In this document: positions 16,332-25,272 of the stretch, one piece after another
Layout of the letters: each line of letters begins with the position of its first letter
Position numbering within the stretch: position 1 is the first letter of the stretch
Source: Maricaulis sp048268525
GTDB taxonomy: Bacteria; Pseudomonadota; Alphaproteobacteria; Caulobacterales; Maricaulaceae
Direction of reading: 5' to 3'
NCBI RefSeq assembly: GCF_048268525.1
Contig: NZ_JBLWVH010000011.1
Coordinates: 1-64,000, forward strand
Length of the DNA stretch: 64,000 nt
Notes under the pieces: model-generated
The model's input: the letters and a program-made list of their open reading frames with translations, nothing else
What the model was told of the DNA's origin: nothing
Database searches by the model: none
Translations under genes and position numbers: made by a program

Positions 16332-17891
16332 CTACTCCCACTCAATCGTCCCCGGCGGCTTGCTGGTCACATCATAAACCACGCGGTTCACCCCGCGCAC
16401 TTCATTGATGATGCGCGTGGCGACGCGGCTGAGGAAGTCGTGCTCATAGGGGTAGTAGTCCGCCGTCATGCCGTCGACGGAGGTCACGGCGCGCAGGGCG
16501 AGGACGGCGTCATAGGTGCGTTCATCGCCCATGACGCCGACCGTATTGACCGGCAGCAGGACCGAGAAGGCCTGCCAGATCTCGTCATAGAGGCCGGCCT
16601 TCTTGATCTCCTCGATATAGATCGCATCGGCCTTGCGCAGGATGTCGGCCTTTTCCTTGGAGACGGCACCGGGAATGCGGATGGCGAGGCCCGGTCCCGG
16701 GAAGGGGTGACGGCCGACAAAGGCGTCCGGCAGGCCGAGCTCACGGCCCAGGGCGCGGACTTCGTCCTTGAACAGCTCGCGCAGCGGTTCGACCAGCTTC
16801 ATCTTCATGCGCGCCGGCAGGCCGCCAACATTATGGTGCGACTTGATGGTGACCGAGGGGCCGCCATCAAAGCTGACGCTTTCGATCACATCGGGATAGA
16901 GCGTGCCCTGGGCGAGGAAATCGGCGCCGCCGGCCTCCTTGGCCTTCTCGTCGAAGACATCGATGAACAGGCTGCCGATGATCTTGCGCTTCTTCTCCGG
17001 GTCGTCGACGCCTTCAAGGGCCGACAGGAAAAGGTCCTCGGCCTCAGCATGGACGAGCGGGATATTGTAGTGCTCGCGGAACAGGGTGACGACCTCATCA
17101 GCCTCGCCCTGGCGCATCAGGCCGGTATCGACAAAGACACAGACCAGCTGGTCGCCGATAGCCTCGTGCAGCAGCACCGCCGCGACCGAGCTGTCGACGC
17201 CGCCGGACAGGCCGCACAACACCCGCTTGTCGCCAACCTGTTCGCGGATCTTGGCGATCGCCTCATCCTTGAAATTGGCCATTGACCAGTCACCGGTGAG
17301 GCCGGCGATCTGGTGGGTGAAATTGTGCAAGAGGGCGGCGCCGCGCGGCGTGTGCACGACTTCCGGGTGGAATTGCACACCGTAGAAATGACGGGTCTCG
17401 TCGGCGATGGCGGCAAAGGGGGCATTGCCCGAAGTCGCGATGACCTTGAACCCCTCGGGCAGCGCCGCGACCCGGTCGCCATGGCTCATCCAGACGCGTT
17501 CTTCGTGACCAACCGGACCGAAGCCGGCAAACAGCGGACTGTCCTCGGTGAGGGTAATATCGGCGCGGCCAAACTCGCGCTCCTCGGAGGCCTCGACCCG
17601 GCCGCCCAGCTGGGCGCACATGGTCTGCTCGCCATAGCAGATACCCAGCACAGGAATACCGCGCGTGAAGACCGACGCATCGGCGCGCGGGGAATTGTCC
17701 CAATGGGTGGAATGCGGCGAGCCCGACAGGATGATCGCCTTGGGGTCATAGGCATCGATAAAGGCCTTGTCGGCGCGGTTATAGGGATGGATTTCGCAAA
17801 ACACCCCGCTCTCGCGGACACGGCGGGCGATGAGCTGGGTCACCTGGCTGCCGAAATCGATGATGAGGAGTTTGTCGTGTTGATCGGTCAT
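16332..17891 (-). CDS. guaA: GMP synthase (glutamine-hydrolysing)
   Basis: Converts XMP to GMP with glutamine and ATP, the last step of guanine nucleotide synthesis. 519 residues from ATG 17891 (MTDQHDKLLIIDFGSQ), the usual family start. The class I amidotransferase domain covers 1-200 with nucleophile Cys in GICYGEQ. The ATP-pyrophosphatase loop LSGGVDSSVAA follows at about 232, and the C-terminal dimer domain ends in the conserved SKPPGTIEWE. guaB lies about 8 kb away on the same strand, with rsmB between them, a loosely conserved alphaproteobacterial neighbourhood. Confidence 0.98.
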   Translation of the reverse strand: MTDQHDKLLIIDFGSQVTQLIARRVRESGVFCEIHPYNRADKAFIDAYDPKAIILSGSPHSTHWDNSPRADASVFTRGIPVLGICYGEQTMCAQLGGRVEASEEREFGRADITLTEDSPLFAGFGPVGHEERVWMSHGDRVAALPEGFKVIATSGNAPFAAIADETRHFYGVQFHPEVVHTPRGAALLHNFTHQIAGLTGDWSMANFKDEAIAKIREQVGDKRVLCGLSGGVDSSVAAVLLHEAIGDQLVCVFVDTGLMRQGEADEVVTLFREHYNIPLVHAEAEDLFLSALEGVDDPEKKRKIIGSLFIDVFDEKAKEAGGADFLAQGTLYPDVIESVSFDGGPSVTIKSHHNVGGLPARMKMKLVEPLRELFKDEVRALGRELGLPDAFVGRHPFPGPGLAIRIPGAVSKEKADILRKADAIYIEEIKKAGLYDEIWQAFSVLLPVNTVGVMGDERTYDAVLALRAVTSVDGMTADYYPYEHDFLSRVATRIINEVRGVNRVVYDVTSKPPGTIEWE

Positions 17892-18119
17892 GGGCGTTCG
17901 CACCCGCGCGCGCAGGTGTCCCGGAGGTCAGATTGTAGGGAGATGGCAGAAACATCTGTCAGCATGTGGCCCGATAGCGCGAGTCAGCGCGCTTGACCAG
18001 TCCCGCGCCACGCCTGACCTGCGCTTTGGCCGGATTTGCCGGAAAATCATCACGACAGGCTTGTCCGCAGCCCGTCCAGCGCGCAAGTCTGGGGGCCAGC
18101 CAATCCATGGAGCTTCGCC

Positions 18120-18707
18120 ATGCGTCTTGCCCTGACAGCCCTTATCGCCAGCCTCGCCGCGTCGTGCTCGCAGGCTGACACCGCCAGCCCATGGCGATTG
18201 GATGCAGACCAGTCGTCCCTTGCCTTCGTCTCCATCAAATCCGGCGACATCGCCGAGACGCACAGATTTTCCGGCTTCACCGGGTCGGTCATGCCCGATG
18301 GCCGCGCTGAACTGGTCATCGACCTGGCGACGGTGGAGACCGGCATCGACATCCGCAATGAGCGGATGCGCGAACACCTGTTCGAAACCGGGCGTTTTAC
18401 CGACGCCCGCGTGACCACCACGCTCGACCTTGCCGCGCTCGCAGACCTTGGTACCGGCGAACGCCGCGCCATCACGCTACCCGCAACCTTGGACCTGCAT
18501 GGCGTCGCCGTGACTATCGAAGCCGAGGTGATGGTCACAGGCATCGATGATCAGGCCGTGCTCGTCGAAAGCCGGGCGCCCGTGCTCATCCACGCCGCCG
18601 ACCATGACCTCGCTGATGGTCTGTTGACCCTGCAGGATCTGGCCGGCCTGCCATCGATCACACCGGTCGTGCCGGTGACATTCTCGCTGATCTTCACCCG
18701 CAGCTGA
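18120..18707 (+). CDS. YceI-family lipoprotein
   Basis: 195-residue exported protein from ATG 18120, with GGAG 8 bases upstream. A short signal peptide ends in a lipobox LAASC, so it is probably a lipoprotein. The rest is a YceI lipocalin-like barrel: WRLDADQSSLAFVSIKSG at the mature N-terminus, HRFSGFTGSV, then ETGIDIRNERMREHLFETGRF, the family hallmark. YceI proteins bind long isoprenoid or fatty chains in the periplasm. The lipoprotein form suggests membrane tethering. Divergent from guaA. Confidence 0.9.
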   Translation: MRLALTALIASLAASCSQADTASPWRLDADQSSLAFVSIKSGDIAETHRFSGFTGSVMPDGRAELVIDLATVETGIDIRNERMREHLFETGRFTDARVTTTLDLAALADLGTGERRAITLPATLDLHGVAVTIEAEVMVTGIDDQAVLVESRAPVLIHAADHDLADGLLTLQDLAGLPSITPVVPVTFSLIFTRS

Positions 18708-18798
18708 TCATCAGACTTGGCTCGAGCCGTGGCGGCAGGTCACTCTTGGCATTCATTCGTCGGCCCCAAATTGGTCGGCAGTATCCACCGGAGAGTTG

Positions 18799-19863
18799 AT
18801 GCCGACCGCCCGCCCCCGCGCCGAGATTGTCGAATTGCAGTATCTGCGGGCCATCGCCGTGCTGATGGTCGTGATCGGCCACCTGCATCAGGCCGGGATG
18901 CGCTTTTTGGGGACCGACCTGCTGGGCCCGGTCGGTTATCTCGGCTATGCAGGCGTCGACATCTTCTTCGTCATCTCCGGCTTCATCATCCATACGCTCT
19001 ACCGCACGGCGACCAAGCCCAGCCCGGGCTATGCGCTGAAGCGGCTGAACCGGATTTTTCCGCTCTACTGGCTGTTCACCGGCCTCTCAGTGCTCGGCTA
19101 CCTGATGTTCGGCGAGACCCTGACACGCGATCTCGATGACCTGGACTGGCTGGCAAGCCTCACACTGCTGCCGACGGGGCAACCCCCGCTGCTCCTCGTG
19201 GGCTGGACCCTGACGCACGAACTTTACTTCTACCTCGTTTACGGGCTGGTCCTGTTCCTGCCATCGCGCTGGCGCCGCCCCGTTGCCGCGCTATGGGCTG
19301 TCCTGACGGTTCTAGCCATGACCGGTCTGATCGATACCGGCCCTGCCTGGAGCGCCCTGGTCCTGAGCGGGTTCAACCTGCAATTCCTCGCCGGCATCGT
19401 GCTGGCGGAGTTCCGGGACCAGCTGTCCCGAACGCGGTGGCCTGCATTGATCGTCCTGACCATTGGCACATGCCTGGCACTTGCCTGGACCTTCCGGCAT
19501 GGCCTGGACGGGCTGGCAGACGCCGATATCCGGGTTGCAGCCTTTTCGGTCATGGCCGTCGGGCTGGTCTGGACGATCCTGGCCTGGCAGCCGCGCTGGC
19601 CGAGCCTCGCCGCGTCGATCGGCGACTGGTCCTACGCCATCTATCTGGGACACTTGCTGGTGATTGGTGTTCTGGCCCGCTTCCTCGCCGCCATCATGCC
19701 GGAGGGGCTGATCGCGACCCTGGTCCTGTTCGCGACCGGCCTGACTGCCAGCGCTGCACTGGGACTATTGGTCCATCGCTTCGTCGAGACCCCCCAGCTG
19801 ACCGCGGGCAAGTCGCTGATCCGCCGGTATTTCGGCGACCGGCAGCCGGATAACCGGCCCTGA
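18799..19863 (+). CDS. Acyltransferase 3 family membrane protein
   Basis: 354-residue integral membrane acyltransferase, starting at ATG 18799 with CGGAGAG upstream. N-terminal family hallmarks are ELQYLRAIAVLMVVIGHLHQ with the catalytic His, then GVDIFFVISGFIIH and the RIFPLYW motif. About ten membrane helices follow. These enzymes O-acetylate or otherwise acylate surface polysaccharides, lipids or peptidoglycan. It is followed by two sulfotransferase genes on the same strand, hinting at a small cell-surface modification locus. Confidence 0.93.
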   Translation: MPTARPRAEIVELQYLRAIAVLMVVIGHLHQAGMRFLGTDLLGPVGYLGYAGVDIFFVISGFIIHTLYRTATKPSPGYALKRLNRIFPLYWLFTGLSVLGYLMFGETLTRDLDDLDWLASLTLLPTGQPPLLLVGWTLTHELYFYLVYGLVLFLPSRWRRPVAALWAVLTVLAMTGLIDTGPAWSALVLSGFNLQFLAGIVLAEFRDQLSRTRWPALIVLTIGTCLALAWTFRHGLDGLADADIRVAAFSVMAVGLVWTILAWQPRWPSLAASIGDWSYAIYLGHLLVIGVLARFLAAIMPEGLIATLVLFATGLTASAALGLLVHRFVETPQLTAGKSLIRRYFGDRQPDNRP

Positions 19864-19889
19864 CGCCCGTTTCCAGCCCTTGGTCTCCA

Positions 19890-19935
19890 GCAAATTAAAT
19901 TTCCGTAATTGATTGATTTAATGTAACTTATAGAG
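19890..19935 (+). promoter_or_regulatory. AT-rich stretch with possible promoter before the sulfotransferases
   Basis: An unusually AT-rich patch in this GC-rich region, containing TTGATT repeats and a TTATAG hexamer about 50 bases before the first sulfotransferase. Spacing of a -35/-10 pair is not ideal, so this is only a suggestion. Confidence 0.3.
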
Positions 19936-19983
19936 ATCGAACCGGCCTGATACCTGTGATGGAAGCCTTGTTCCGGATCAGTG

Positions 19984-20784
19984 ATGCAGTACGCCGTCGG
20001 CAAATCTCCCATCTTCATCGGCGGCGCGCCTCGATCCGGCACGACATTGCTGCGCGCCATGGTCAATGCCAGCCGCAATATCGTCTGCGGACCGGAGATG
20101 CGGGTCATCCCGGCCCTGTGCCATCTGGCCGAACAGATCGAAGCGGGACAGTCGGACGTACTGGAGCGCGGCTATGGTCTCGACCGCCAGGCTGTGAATG
20201 ACCAGTTCGCGCGTGCCATCGACAAGCTTCTGGCGCCGCTTCACGCCCGGACCGGGGCACGGGTGGCCGAAAAGACGCCCGCCAACATCCTTCACTTCCA
20301 TCGCCTGCGGCAGATCTTCCCGGACAGCCCGCTGATCAGCATCGTCCGCGACGGGCGCGACGTGGTCGCCTCCCTGCTGTCAATGGACTGGACGGACGCA
20401 AGAACCGGTCAGCCAATGGCCATCACCCGCGACGCCGAAGCCGCGGCGCAGCTGTGGTGCGCCAGTGTCGAGGCCGGCTGGCGCGTGCAGGCGGACCCGA
20501 ATTATTTCGAGCTGCGCTATGAGGACCTGGTGGCTGACACGGCCGGCACGATCTCCCGCCTGTTCGATGCGCTGGGCGAGGACGATGACGCCAAGGCCCG
20601 CGCGCTCGATCATGCAGACGCCTTCGACGGCCGTCAGGGCATTGCGGAGTCCAGTGCCGACCGTGTCTCCCGTCCGGTGGACCGGCGGGCCATTGATCGC
20701 TGGCAGACCGATCTAGACGATACCCAGCTGGCCACCGTCATGCGTGTCGCTGGCAGCCATCTGGAACAGCTTGGCTATGTCTGA
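19984..20784 (+). CDS. Sulfotransferase family protein (first of tandem pair)
   Basis: About 266 residues; ATG at 19984 used, with a GTG one codon earlier as alternative. The PAPS 5'-phosphosulfate loop GAPRSGTTLLRAMVN is at residues 14-28. The 3'-phosphate motif VRDGRDVVASLLS lies near 121. A YEDLVADT block is typical of the family. Substrate may be a polysaccharide, lipid or protein tyrosine; it cannot be told. The stop overlaps the start of the second sulfotransferase by 8 bases, so the two are translated together. Confidence 0.9.
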   Translation: MQYAVGKSPIFIGGAPRSGTTLLRAMVNASRNIVCGPEMRVIPALCHLAEQIEAGQSDVLERGYGLDRQAVNDQFARAIDKLLAPLHARTGARVAEKTPANILHFHRLRQIFPDSPLISIVRDGRDVVASLLSMDWTDARTGQPMAITRDAEAAAQLWCASVEAGWRVQADPNYFELRYEDLVADTAGTISRLFDALGEDDDAKARALDHADAFDGRQGIAESSADRVSRPVDRRAIDRWQTDLDDTQLATVMRVAGSHLEQLGYV

Positions 20785-21625
20785 CAGCGAGGGCGAGCCC
20801 GGACGCAGCGATGGCGAAGGCCTGGTCTTTGCCGGCGGCTGCCCGCGCTCCGGCCTGACCCTGCTGCGCCGTCTGCTGGAACCTCACCGCCATGTCCATT
20901 GCGGCCCGGACACAGGCCTGCCGCCTTCGATCGCCATGCAATGGCAGAATTTTGCCCGCGAGCTGGGCCCCCTGCACGCGCAGGATTTCGATCTGGGCGC
21001 CGAGGACATGCGCCGCACCATGGCCGACCTGCTGACCGGCATGATCGGTGCCCCGCTGGATCAACCGCCCGTCAAGGTGCTGGTCGAAAAGACCTCGCTC
21101 AATGTGGCGGCCTTTGATCCACTGGGACGGCTCCTTCCGCAGGCCCGTTTCATCCATCTCGTGCGTGATGGTCGCGACGTCGCAAATTCCCTGCTCGCCC
21201 GCAATTGGCGCGACCCGCAAGGGCGCCCCTTCCCCCATGTCAGCGATCCGGGCGCGGCGCTGAAATACTGGACCGACCTGACCGGTATCGGCCTCGCCGC
21301 CGAACGCAGCCTCGCCAGTCGCATCATCCGGATCCGCTATGAAGATCTGGCGACCCGGCCCAAGGCCACGATTACCGATCTGATGCGCTTCCTCGGCCTG
21401 AAATTCGAGCCCGCCCAGCTGCACTATGCGACACGGAGTATCGAGCTGCACGGCCTGGAGCATGACAGCGCCCCCCTCATCAACCAGCCCCTGACCCGGC
21501 GCCGGGTCGGCGCGGGCGCGGGACTGGACGGGCAGGTCACGGCGCCGACCAGGCAAAGGCTGAACGAGCTGGGATATGGGGCGCAGCCGACCGGTACCAA
21601 ACGGCGACGTGTCGGTGCGCGGTGA
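20777..21625 (+). CDS. Sulfotransferase family protein (second of tandem pair)
   Basis: About 282 residues from ATG 20777 (MSDSEGEPGRSDGEG), overlapping the previous gene. The same fold landmarks occur: GGCPRSGLTLLRRLLEP as 5'-PAPS loop, with Leu replacing the usual first Thr of SGTT; VRDGRDVANSLLARNW as 3'-phosphate motif; and IRYEDLATRP. The C-terminal tail is basic (TKRRRVGAR). It is clearly a diverged paralogue of the upstream gene. Together they may modify one substrate successively or act as a heterodimer; this is inference. Confidence 0.88.
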   Translation: MSDSEGEPGRSDGEGLVFAGGCPRSGLTLLRRLLEPHRHVHCGPDTGLPPSIAMQWQNFARELGPLHAQDFDLGAEDMRRTMADLLTGMIGAPLDQPPVKVLVEKTSLNVAAFDPLGRLLPQARFIHLVRDGRDVANSLLARNWRDPQGRPFPHVSDPGAALKYWTDLTGIGLAAERSLASRIIRIRYEDLATRPKATITDLMRFLGLKFEPAQLHYATRSIELHGLEHDSAPLINQPLTRRRVGAGAGLDGQVTAPTRQRLNELGYGAQPTGTKRRRVGAR

Positions 21626-21708
21626 ACGGGTGGACACAAGGAACAGACCGCGAGTTCAAGGTGCGCCAGATGTTGCTGATGACGGATGTCGGAGAGTGAG
21701 TATGCCGA

Positions 21709-22248
21709 CTATTCCGCTGGCGCAGCCTGCGGCTTTCGGATGCCGATGAAGCGGTCGCCCAGACGCGCCGCCATTTCGTCCGCGACGCTTGATGTCCTTG
21801 CCGCCTTGCCGATCACGAATGTTCGTCCTTGGGCATCGGTGACCCACACGCGCATGAACATCTCCGAGATACCCGCCTGCCGGATATCGTCCCAGGCCAG
21901 CTGGATGTCCGCGCCGGGCCATCGCCGCGCCGCGAGGATGTCATCCGACCACCGGATCTCTGACCGGGTCAGATAGAGCAAAGCGCCCGTCAGCAAATAG
22001 CCCAGTGCCAGAATGGCAATGCCCGCAGCGAACCCCTCCTGGCTCTTCACCCCAACCGGACCAATGACAACATTGATGAGGACGCTATTGAGCAACAAAA
22101 AGCCCACCGCAACCGGGATCGGGAAACCTTCGAGAAACTGATACCCCGGATGGCGGCGGCCCCGGTCTGCCCGATGCCGCCAGTACAGGCCGAAATACAA
22201 GCCGCAGACCAGGATCATCACCGTCAAATAGCTGGCCAGTTCAACCAT
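21709..22248 (-). CDS. Membrane protein with C-terminal PH-like domain
   Basis: 179-residue membrane protein, starting at ATG 22248 (MVELASYLTVMIL). One N-terminal helix is followed by a short polar loop and two more membrane helices (about 45-65 and 75-97). The C-terminal domain of about 80 residues (IRWSDDILAARRWPGADIQLAWDDI, then VWVTDAQGRTFVIGKAA) looks like bacterial PH domains. Family not firmly recognised and function unknown. Confidence 0.7.
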   Translation of the reverse strand: MVELASYLTVMILVCGLYFGLYWRHRADRGRRHPGYQFLEGFPIPVAVGFLLLNSVLINVVIGPVGVKSQEGFAAGIAILALGYLLTGALLYLTRSEIRWSDDILAARRWPGADIQLAWDDIRQAGISEMFMRVWVTDAQGRTFVIGKAARTSSVADEMAARLGDRFIGIRKPQAAPAE

Positions 22249-22358
22249 CACCCGGCACCCCGTTCCTTGCGACACCCGGATTGAGCATCCAACGGCCAGA
22301 GGTGGACAGCAACCCAAAAGTCACGAAGCCGCGGCCGGCGCAGCGATCTCCAATAATC

Positions 22359-22380
22359 GCTTGTCAGCCAGCGGGCCGGA
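22359..22380. repeat. Dispersed palindromic element, flank-only copy A
   Basis: GCTTGTCAGCCAGCGGGCCG matches the conserved flank seen beside the hairpins at 26921, 31112, 55200, 59451 and 63411. The hairpin arms themselves are not recognisable here, so this is a decayed or partial copy. Confidence 0.5.
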
Positions 22381-22447
22381 ATCAGCGAACTCGCGGCGAG
22401 CGGTTTATGGTGTGGCCTTTGCGGGTGCGAATGCGGGTCTAGCTGCG

Positions 22448-22732
22448 TCAGCCCACGCTTCGCGTGACGTCCAGTTCACCGCTCGCCTGCAAGCGGTCAT
22501 AGAGCGCCCAGGGTGCCAGATCGAAACCGTTCGGCCAGGTTGGCGCCCCTTCCTCCAGGAAGACGCGCGCGAAATAGGACGGATCCGACAGGGGCGCGGT
22601 CATGGCTGTCGCAGCCTTGATCTCGCGCGACAGGTCGATCTCGCCGCGTGCGCCGTCGGAGAAGACCAGTGCCAGGCGGGTCGCGCCCGCGACCTCGACA
22701 GATTGGATTGTCACCAACGGCCTACTCATCAT
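22448..22732 (-). CDS. DUF2442 domain-containing protein
   Basis: 94-residue protein of the DUF2442 family: beta-rich core with LALVFSDGARGEIDLSREI, a loop PSYFARVFLEEGAPTWPNGFDLAPWALYDR, and a short tail. Its start overlaps the stop of the DUF4160 gene by 11 bases. DUF4160-DUF2442 gene pairs recur in many genomes and have been treated as putative toxin-antitoxin-like or regulatory pairs; neither role is demonstrated here. Small size, overlap and order are the main support. Confidence 0.88.
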   Translation of the reverse strand: MMSRPLVTIQSVEVAGATRLALVFSDGARGEIDLSREIKAATAMTAPLSDPSYFARVFLEEGAPTWPNGFDLAPWALYDRLQASGELDVTRSVG

Positions 22733-22988
22733 CCAGTCCCGGAATGCGCTCCAAGGGTTCCAGCGCTTCGCAGCGCTCCCAGTTCGCGAGAATAGGCGAG
22801 CGATGGATCATGATCCACTCCTGCACCAATCGCAGCGCGCGCGACCGCAAGCTGCCGCGCAACACCTTGCCGGTCTCGATGGAGATCAGGGCCGCCTGTC
22901 CCTGATAGGCCGCATGTATGTGCGGCGGCGGGTGATCGCCGAAATACATCCGGATCGTGATGCCGAAGAAGACGGAGACGATGGGCAT
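22722..22988 (-). CDS. DUF4160 domain-containing protein
   Basis: 88-residue protein with the DUF4160 signature: VFFGITIRMYFGDHPPPHIHA near the N-terminus, where the His/Asp cluster could bind metal or act in catalysis. ISIETGKVLRGSLRSRALRLVQEWI follows. It is the first gene of an overlapping two-gene unit with DUF2442. Function unknown; the compact pair resembles type II toxin-antitoxin modules in layout. Confidence 0.88.
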   Translation of the reverse strand: MPIVSVFFGITIRMYFGDHPPPHIHAAYQGQAALISIETGKVLRGSLRSRALRLVQEWIMIHRSPILANWERCEALEPLERIPGLDDE

Positions 22989-23012
22989 GCCAAAGGCTAG
23001 CCCGTGACGCGC

Positions 23013-24329
23013 TCAGACGTCCGTGCGCTCCATCACGCAGATGTAGAACCCGTCCGTATCGGTTCGTCCCGGCGAGAGCTGAAGGGCGCCGTGTTCGGTG
23101 ATGCAGGAATCGAGCAGCACTTCGGCGCCGTCGCCCAGTCCGCCGGACTGGATCAGCGCGTCCATCACCGGCACCGGTTTGAAGCCCTCGACCGTGTCGA
23201 GAAAGGCATTGACCCGGTCGCCGTTTTCTTCCGGCAGGACCGAGCAGGTGATGTAAACCAGACGGCCGCCCGGCTTCACATAGCGATGGGCGCGTTCCAG
23301 CACGATGTCCTGCTCTTTCATGCGACGCTCGAGAGCGGCCGGCTTGAGACGCCATTTGGCGTCCGGACGGCGGCGCCAGGTGCCGGTTCCGGTGCAAGGG
23401 GCGTCGCAGAAGACGACATCCATCTTCTCAACAAATTCGCCCAAGGCCTTGTCTTCGCTGTCGTCATGGACCTGGACATTGCGCACATCGGCGCGCTTGA
23501 GGCGCGGCCAGATGGCACGCAGGCGGCGCCAGTCAATGTCCCAGGCGTGGACCTGTCCGGTATTGTGCAGGAGGGCCGACAGGGCCAGCGTCTTGCCACC
23601 GGCACCGGCGCAATAATCCAGTATCTGCTCGCCGGCACGGGCGCCCGAGGCCAGGGCCGCCAGCTGGGAACCGATATCCTGCACCTCGACCCAGCCCTTG
23701 CCATAGGCGGGAATGCTCTCGGCAGCGGCTGATTTGCCACGCGGGTCGCGCTGCGGGATGCGAATACCTGAGCGGACCAAGGGGCTATTTTCAGCCGCTT
23801 TCAGTTTCGACGATACCTCTTTGAAAGCACGATCAAAATCGACCTTGGCTTCATTCACCCTGAGATCAACCGGCGCCCGCGAAGAGAGCTTGCGGCCCTC
23901 TTCGGCGGCGGCCTCGCCAAAGGCCCGGACCAGGCTCTCTTCCAGCCATTCCGGGACATCGCCGCGAATGTGCAGCGGCGCGTCGGAAATGTCGCGCGCC
24001 AGACCCTCACGCTCGGCATCGGTCAGCGCGTCCGGCGCATGATCATCCCCCTCGAACATGGCGTCGATGGCGTCGGCCTCGACACCCCAGACCCGGCCGA
24101 CCGTCCCGATGGCCAGGGTGCGGGGCGCGTCGCCTTCCATGGCATAGGCTGTCGAGGACTGGTGACGCAGCGCGTCGAGCACCAGCCCGCCGATCCAGGC
24201 ACGATCGCCCGAGCCGGCAAAGCGGTGCGCCTTGCCCCAATCGCGCACGGCGTCTTTCACCGGCTGGTGCTGGGTCTGGAGCGTTTCAAGGATTTCGATG
24301 GCTGCAGCAATGCGAGCGCCGTCTCTCAT
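23013..24329 (-). CDS. RsmB/NOP family RNA (cytosine-5-)-methyltransferase
   Basis: 438-residue SAM-dependent methyltransferase. Start ATG 24329 (MRDGARIAAAIEILE) fits the family better than an ATG 69 bases upstream. The N-terminal NusB-like helical part covers about 1-140. The SAM motif is LDYCAGAGGKTLALSALL near residue 238; the catalytic Cys motifs are CDAPCTGTGTWRRRPDAKW and ITCSVLPEENGDRV. It probably methylates 16S rRNA at C967 as RsmB does, but alphaproteobacteria carry related paralogues. It lies between guaB and guaA, a familiar order. Confidence 0.9.
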   Translation of the reverse strand: MRDGARIAAAIEILETLQTQHQPVKDAVRDWGKAHRFAGSGDRAWIGGLVLDALRHQSSTAYAMEGDAPRTLAIGTVGRVWGVEADAIDAMFEGDDHAPDALTDAEREGLARDISDAPLHIRGDVPEWLEESLVRAFGEAAAEEGRKLSSRAPVDLRVNEAKVDFDRAFKEVSSKLKAAENSPLVRSGIRIPQRDPRGKSAAAESIPAYGKGWVEVQDIGSQLAALASGARAGEQILDYCAGAGGKTLALSALLHNTGQVHAWDIDWRRLRAIWPRLKRADVRNVQVHDDSEDKALGEFVEKMDVVFCDAPCTGTGTWRRRPDAKWRLKPAALERRMKEQDIVLERAHRYVKPGGRLVYITCSVLPEENGDRVNAFLDTVEGFKPVPVMDALIQSGGLGDGAEVLLDSCITEHGALQLSPGRTDTDGFYICVMERTDV

Positions 24330-24370
24330 GTCGGATATCCGTCTTGTAGGGGCGCCGGGATGGCGCAGGT

Positions 24371-24739
24371 TTATTTCGGCTGGGCGCCGGTATGGCACGC
24401 CGCCAACTGGCGGCAGATGGCCTTGGGGTCTGTATAGATCCGCCGGCCCTCGACGACCGCTTCCGGTTCGACATGGGCGATGGTGTCCTCAGCGAGGATC
24501 AGGGTCGGCGCGTTTTGATGGTCTGCGTCGAGCAGGGCGATGATCTCGGCACGCGGACGGGCATAATCGACCCGCACCAGGGTGATGGCCTCAGCCCAGT
24601 GCGGATTGACCGTCATGGCGCCCTCGATCGTGCAGCAATCGGCGCACAGCCACGGACCACCATCGGCATCATCCCAGGCGCCCGTGAGCAGGAAGAGGAT
24701 GTCCTGGCCGGTCTCAATGTCAGGCTGATCCTGCATCAT
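24371..24739 (-). CDS. DUF3088 family protein
   Basis: 122-residue protein resembling DUF3088: a glutaredoxin/thioredoxin-like fold with FLLTGAWDDADGGPWLCADCCTIEGAM. Here the usual CPxC-type site is CADCC. A conserved Y-x-R-P-R-x-E-I-I-A-L-L region follows. The start overlaps the MAPEG gene stop by 4 bases. Function unknown; a thiol-based role is possible given the three clustered cysteines. Confidence 0.85.
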   Translation of the reverse strand: MMQDQPDIETGQDILFLLTGAWDDADGGPWLCADCCTIEGAMTVNPHWAEAITLVRVDYARPRAEIIALLDADHQNAPTLILAEDTIAHVEPEAVVEGRRIYTDPKAICRQLAACHTGAQPK

Positions 24740-25152
24740 CGCGTCACGATCCTGATGGCGAGTGTGATCCAGAAAGCCAGCAGGACGAAGACGCTGGCGG
24801 CGAAGCAGTAAAAGCGCCAGCGCAGGTGATTGCTGGTCGTATGGATGATCGCATGGACGATGCGCAAACCAGCCCAGACCCAGGCCAGGGCCAGCAGGAC
24901 CGGCCCGCCGACCTCCAGCACAATCGCCAAAACTACACCGACAAAGAACAGGATCGGCGTTTCCAACTGGTTGTGGAACGCATTGGAGACCTGCTGGACC
25001 TTTTTCGGCCAGGCCATTTGTCCGAGCATGATGTCAGCCGGTTTGACCTTGCCGGCGGCAATCGAACCCGTGCGCAAGAATGCGGTGGCAAACAACAGCA
25101 CGAAGGTCAGGGCGACTTGTACCAGCAGCGGGTGGATCAAAGCATCAGACAT
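24736..25152 (-). CDS. MAPEG family membrane protein
   Basis: 138-residue protein with four membrane helices and the MAPEG pattern (FHNQLETPILFFVGVVLAIVL, RIVHAIIHTTSNHLRWRF). The eukaryotic relatives are microsomal glutathione transferases and leukotriene synthases; bacterial members may handle lipophilic electrophiles or lipid peroxides. Translationally coupled to the DUF3088 gene, so the two may form a small thiol/lipid stress unit. Confidence 0.88.
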   Translation of the reverse strand: MSDALIHPLLVQVALTFVLLFATAFLRTGSIAAGKVKPADIMLGQMAWPKKVQQVSNAFHNQLETPILFFVGVVLAIVLEVGGPVLLALAWVWAGLRIVHAIIHTTSNHLRWRFYCFAASVFVLLAFWITLAIRIVTR

Positions 25153-25182
25153 CAGGCTTCTCCTTGAAACGAATGGGTGAAA

Positions 25183-25200
25183 GCGGGGTAGCCACCCCGC
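25183..25200 (-). terminator. Weak terminator-like hairpin after guaB
   Basis: GCGGGGT-AGCC-ACCCCGC, a 7-base stem with 4-base loop, lies between the guaB end and the MAPEG gene. The minus strand continues with only TTT, so termination would be partial. Confidence 0.4.
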
Positions 25201-25272
25201 CGCCGCCCGGCAATCACTGCCCAGGCATGACCTCCATGCAAAGATGGCGGCTTGCCCTGCCCGATTGGATCA

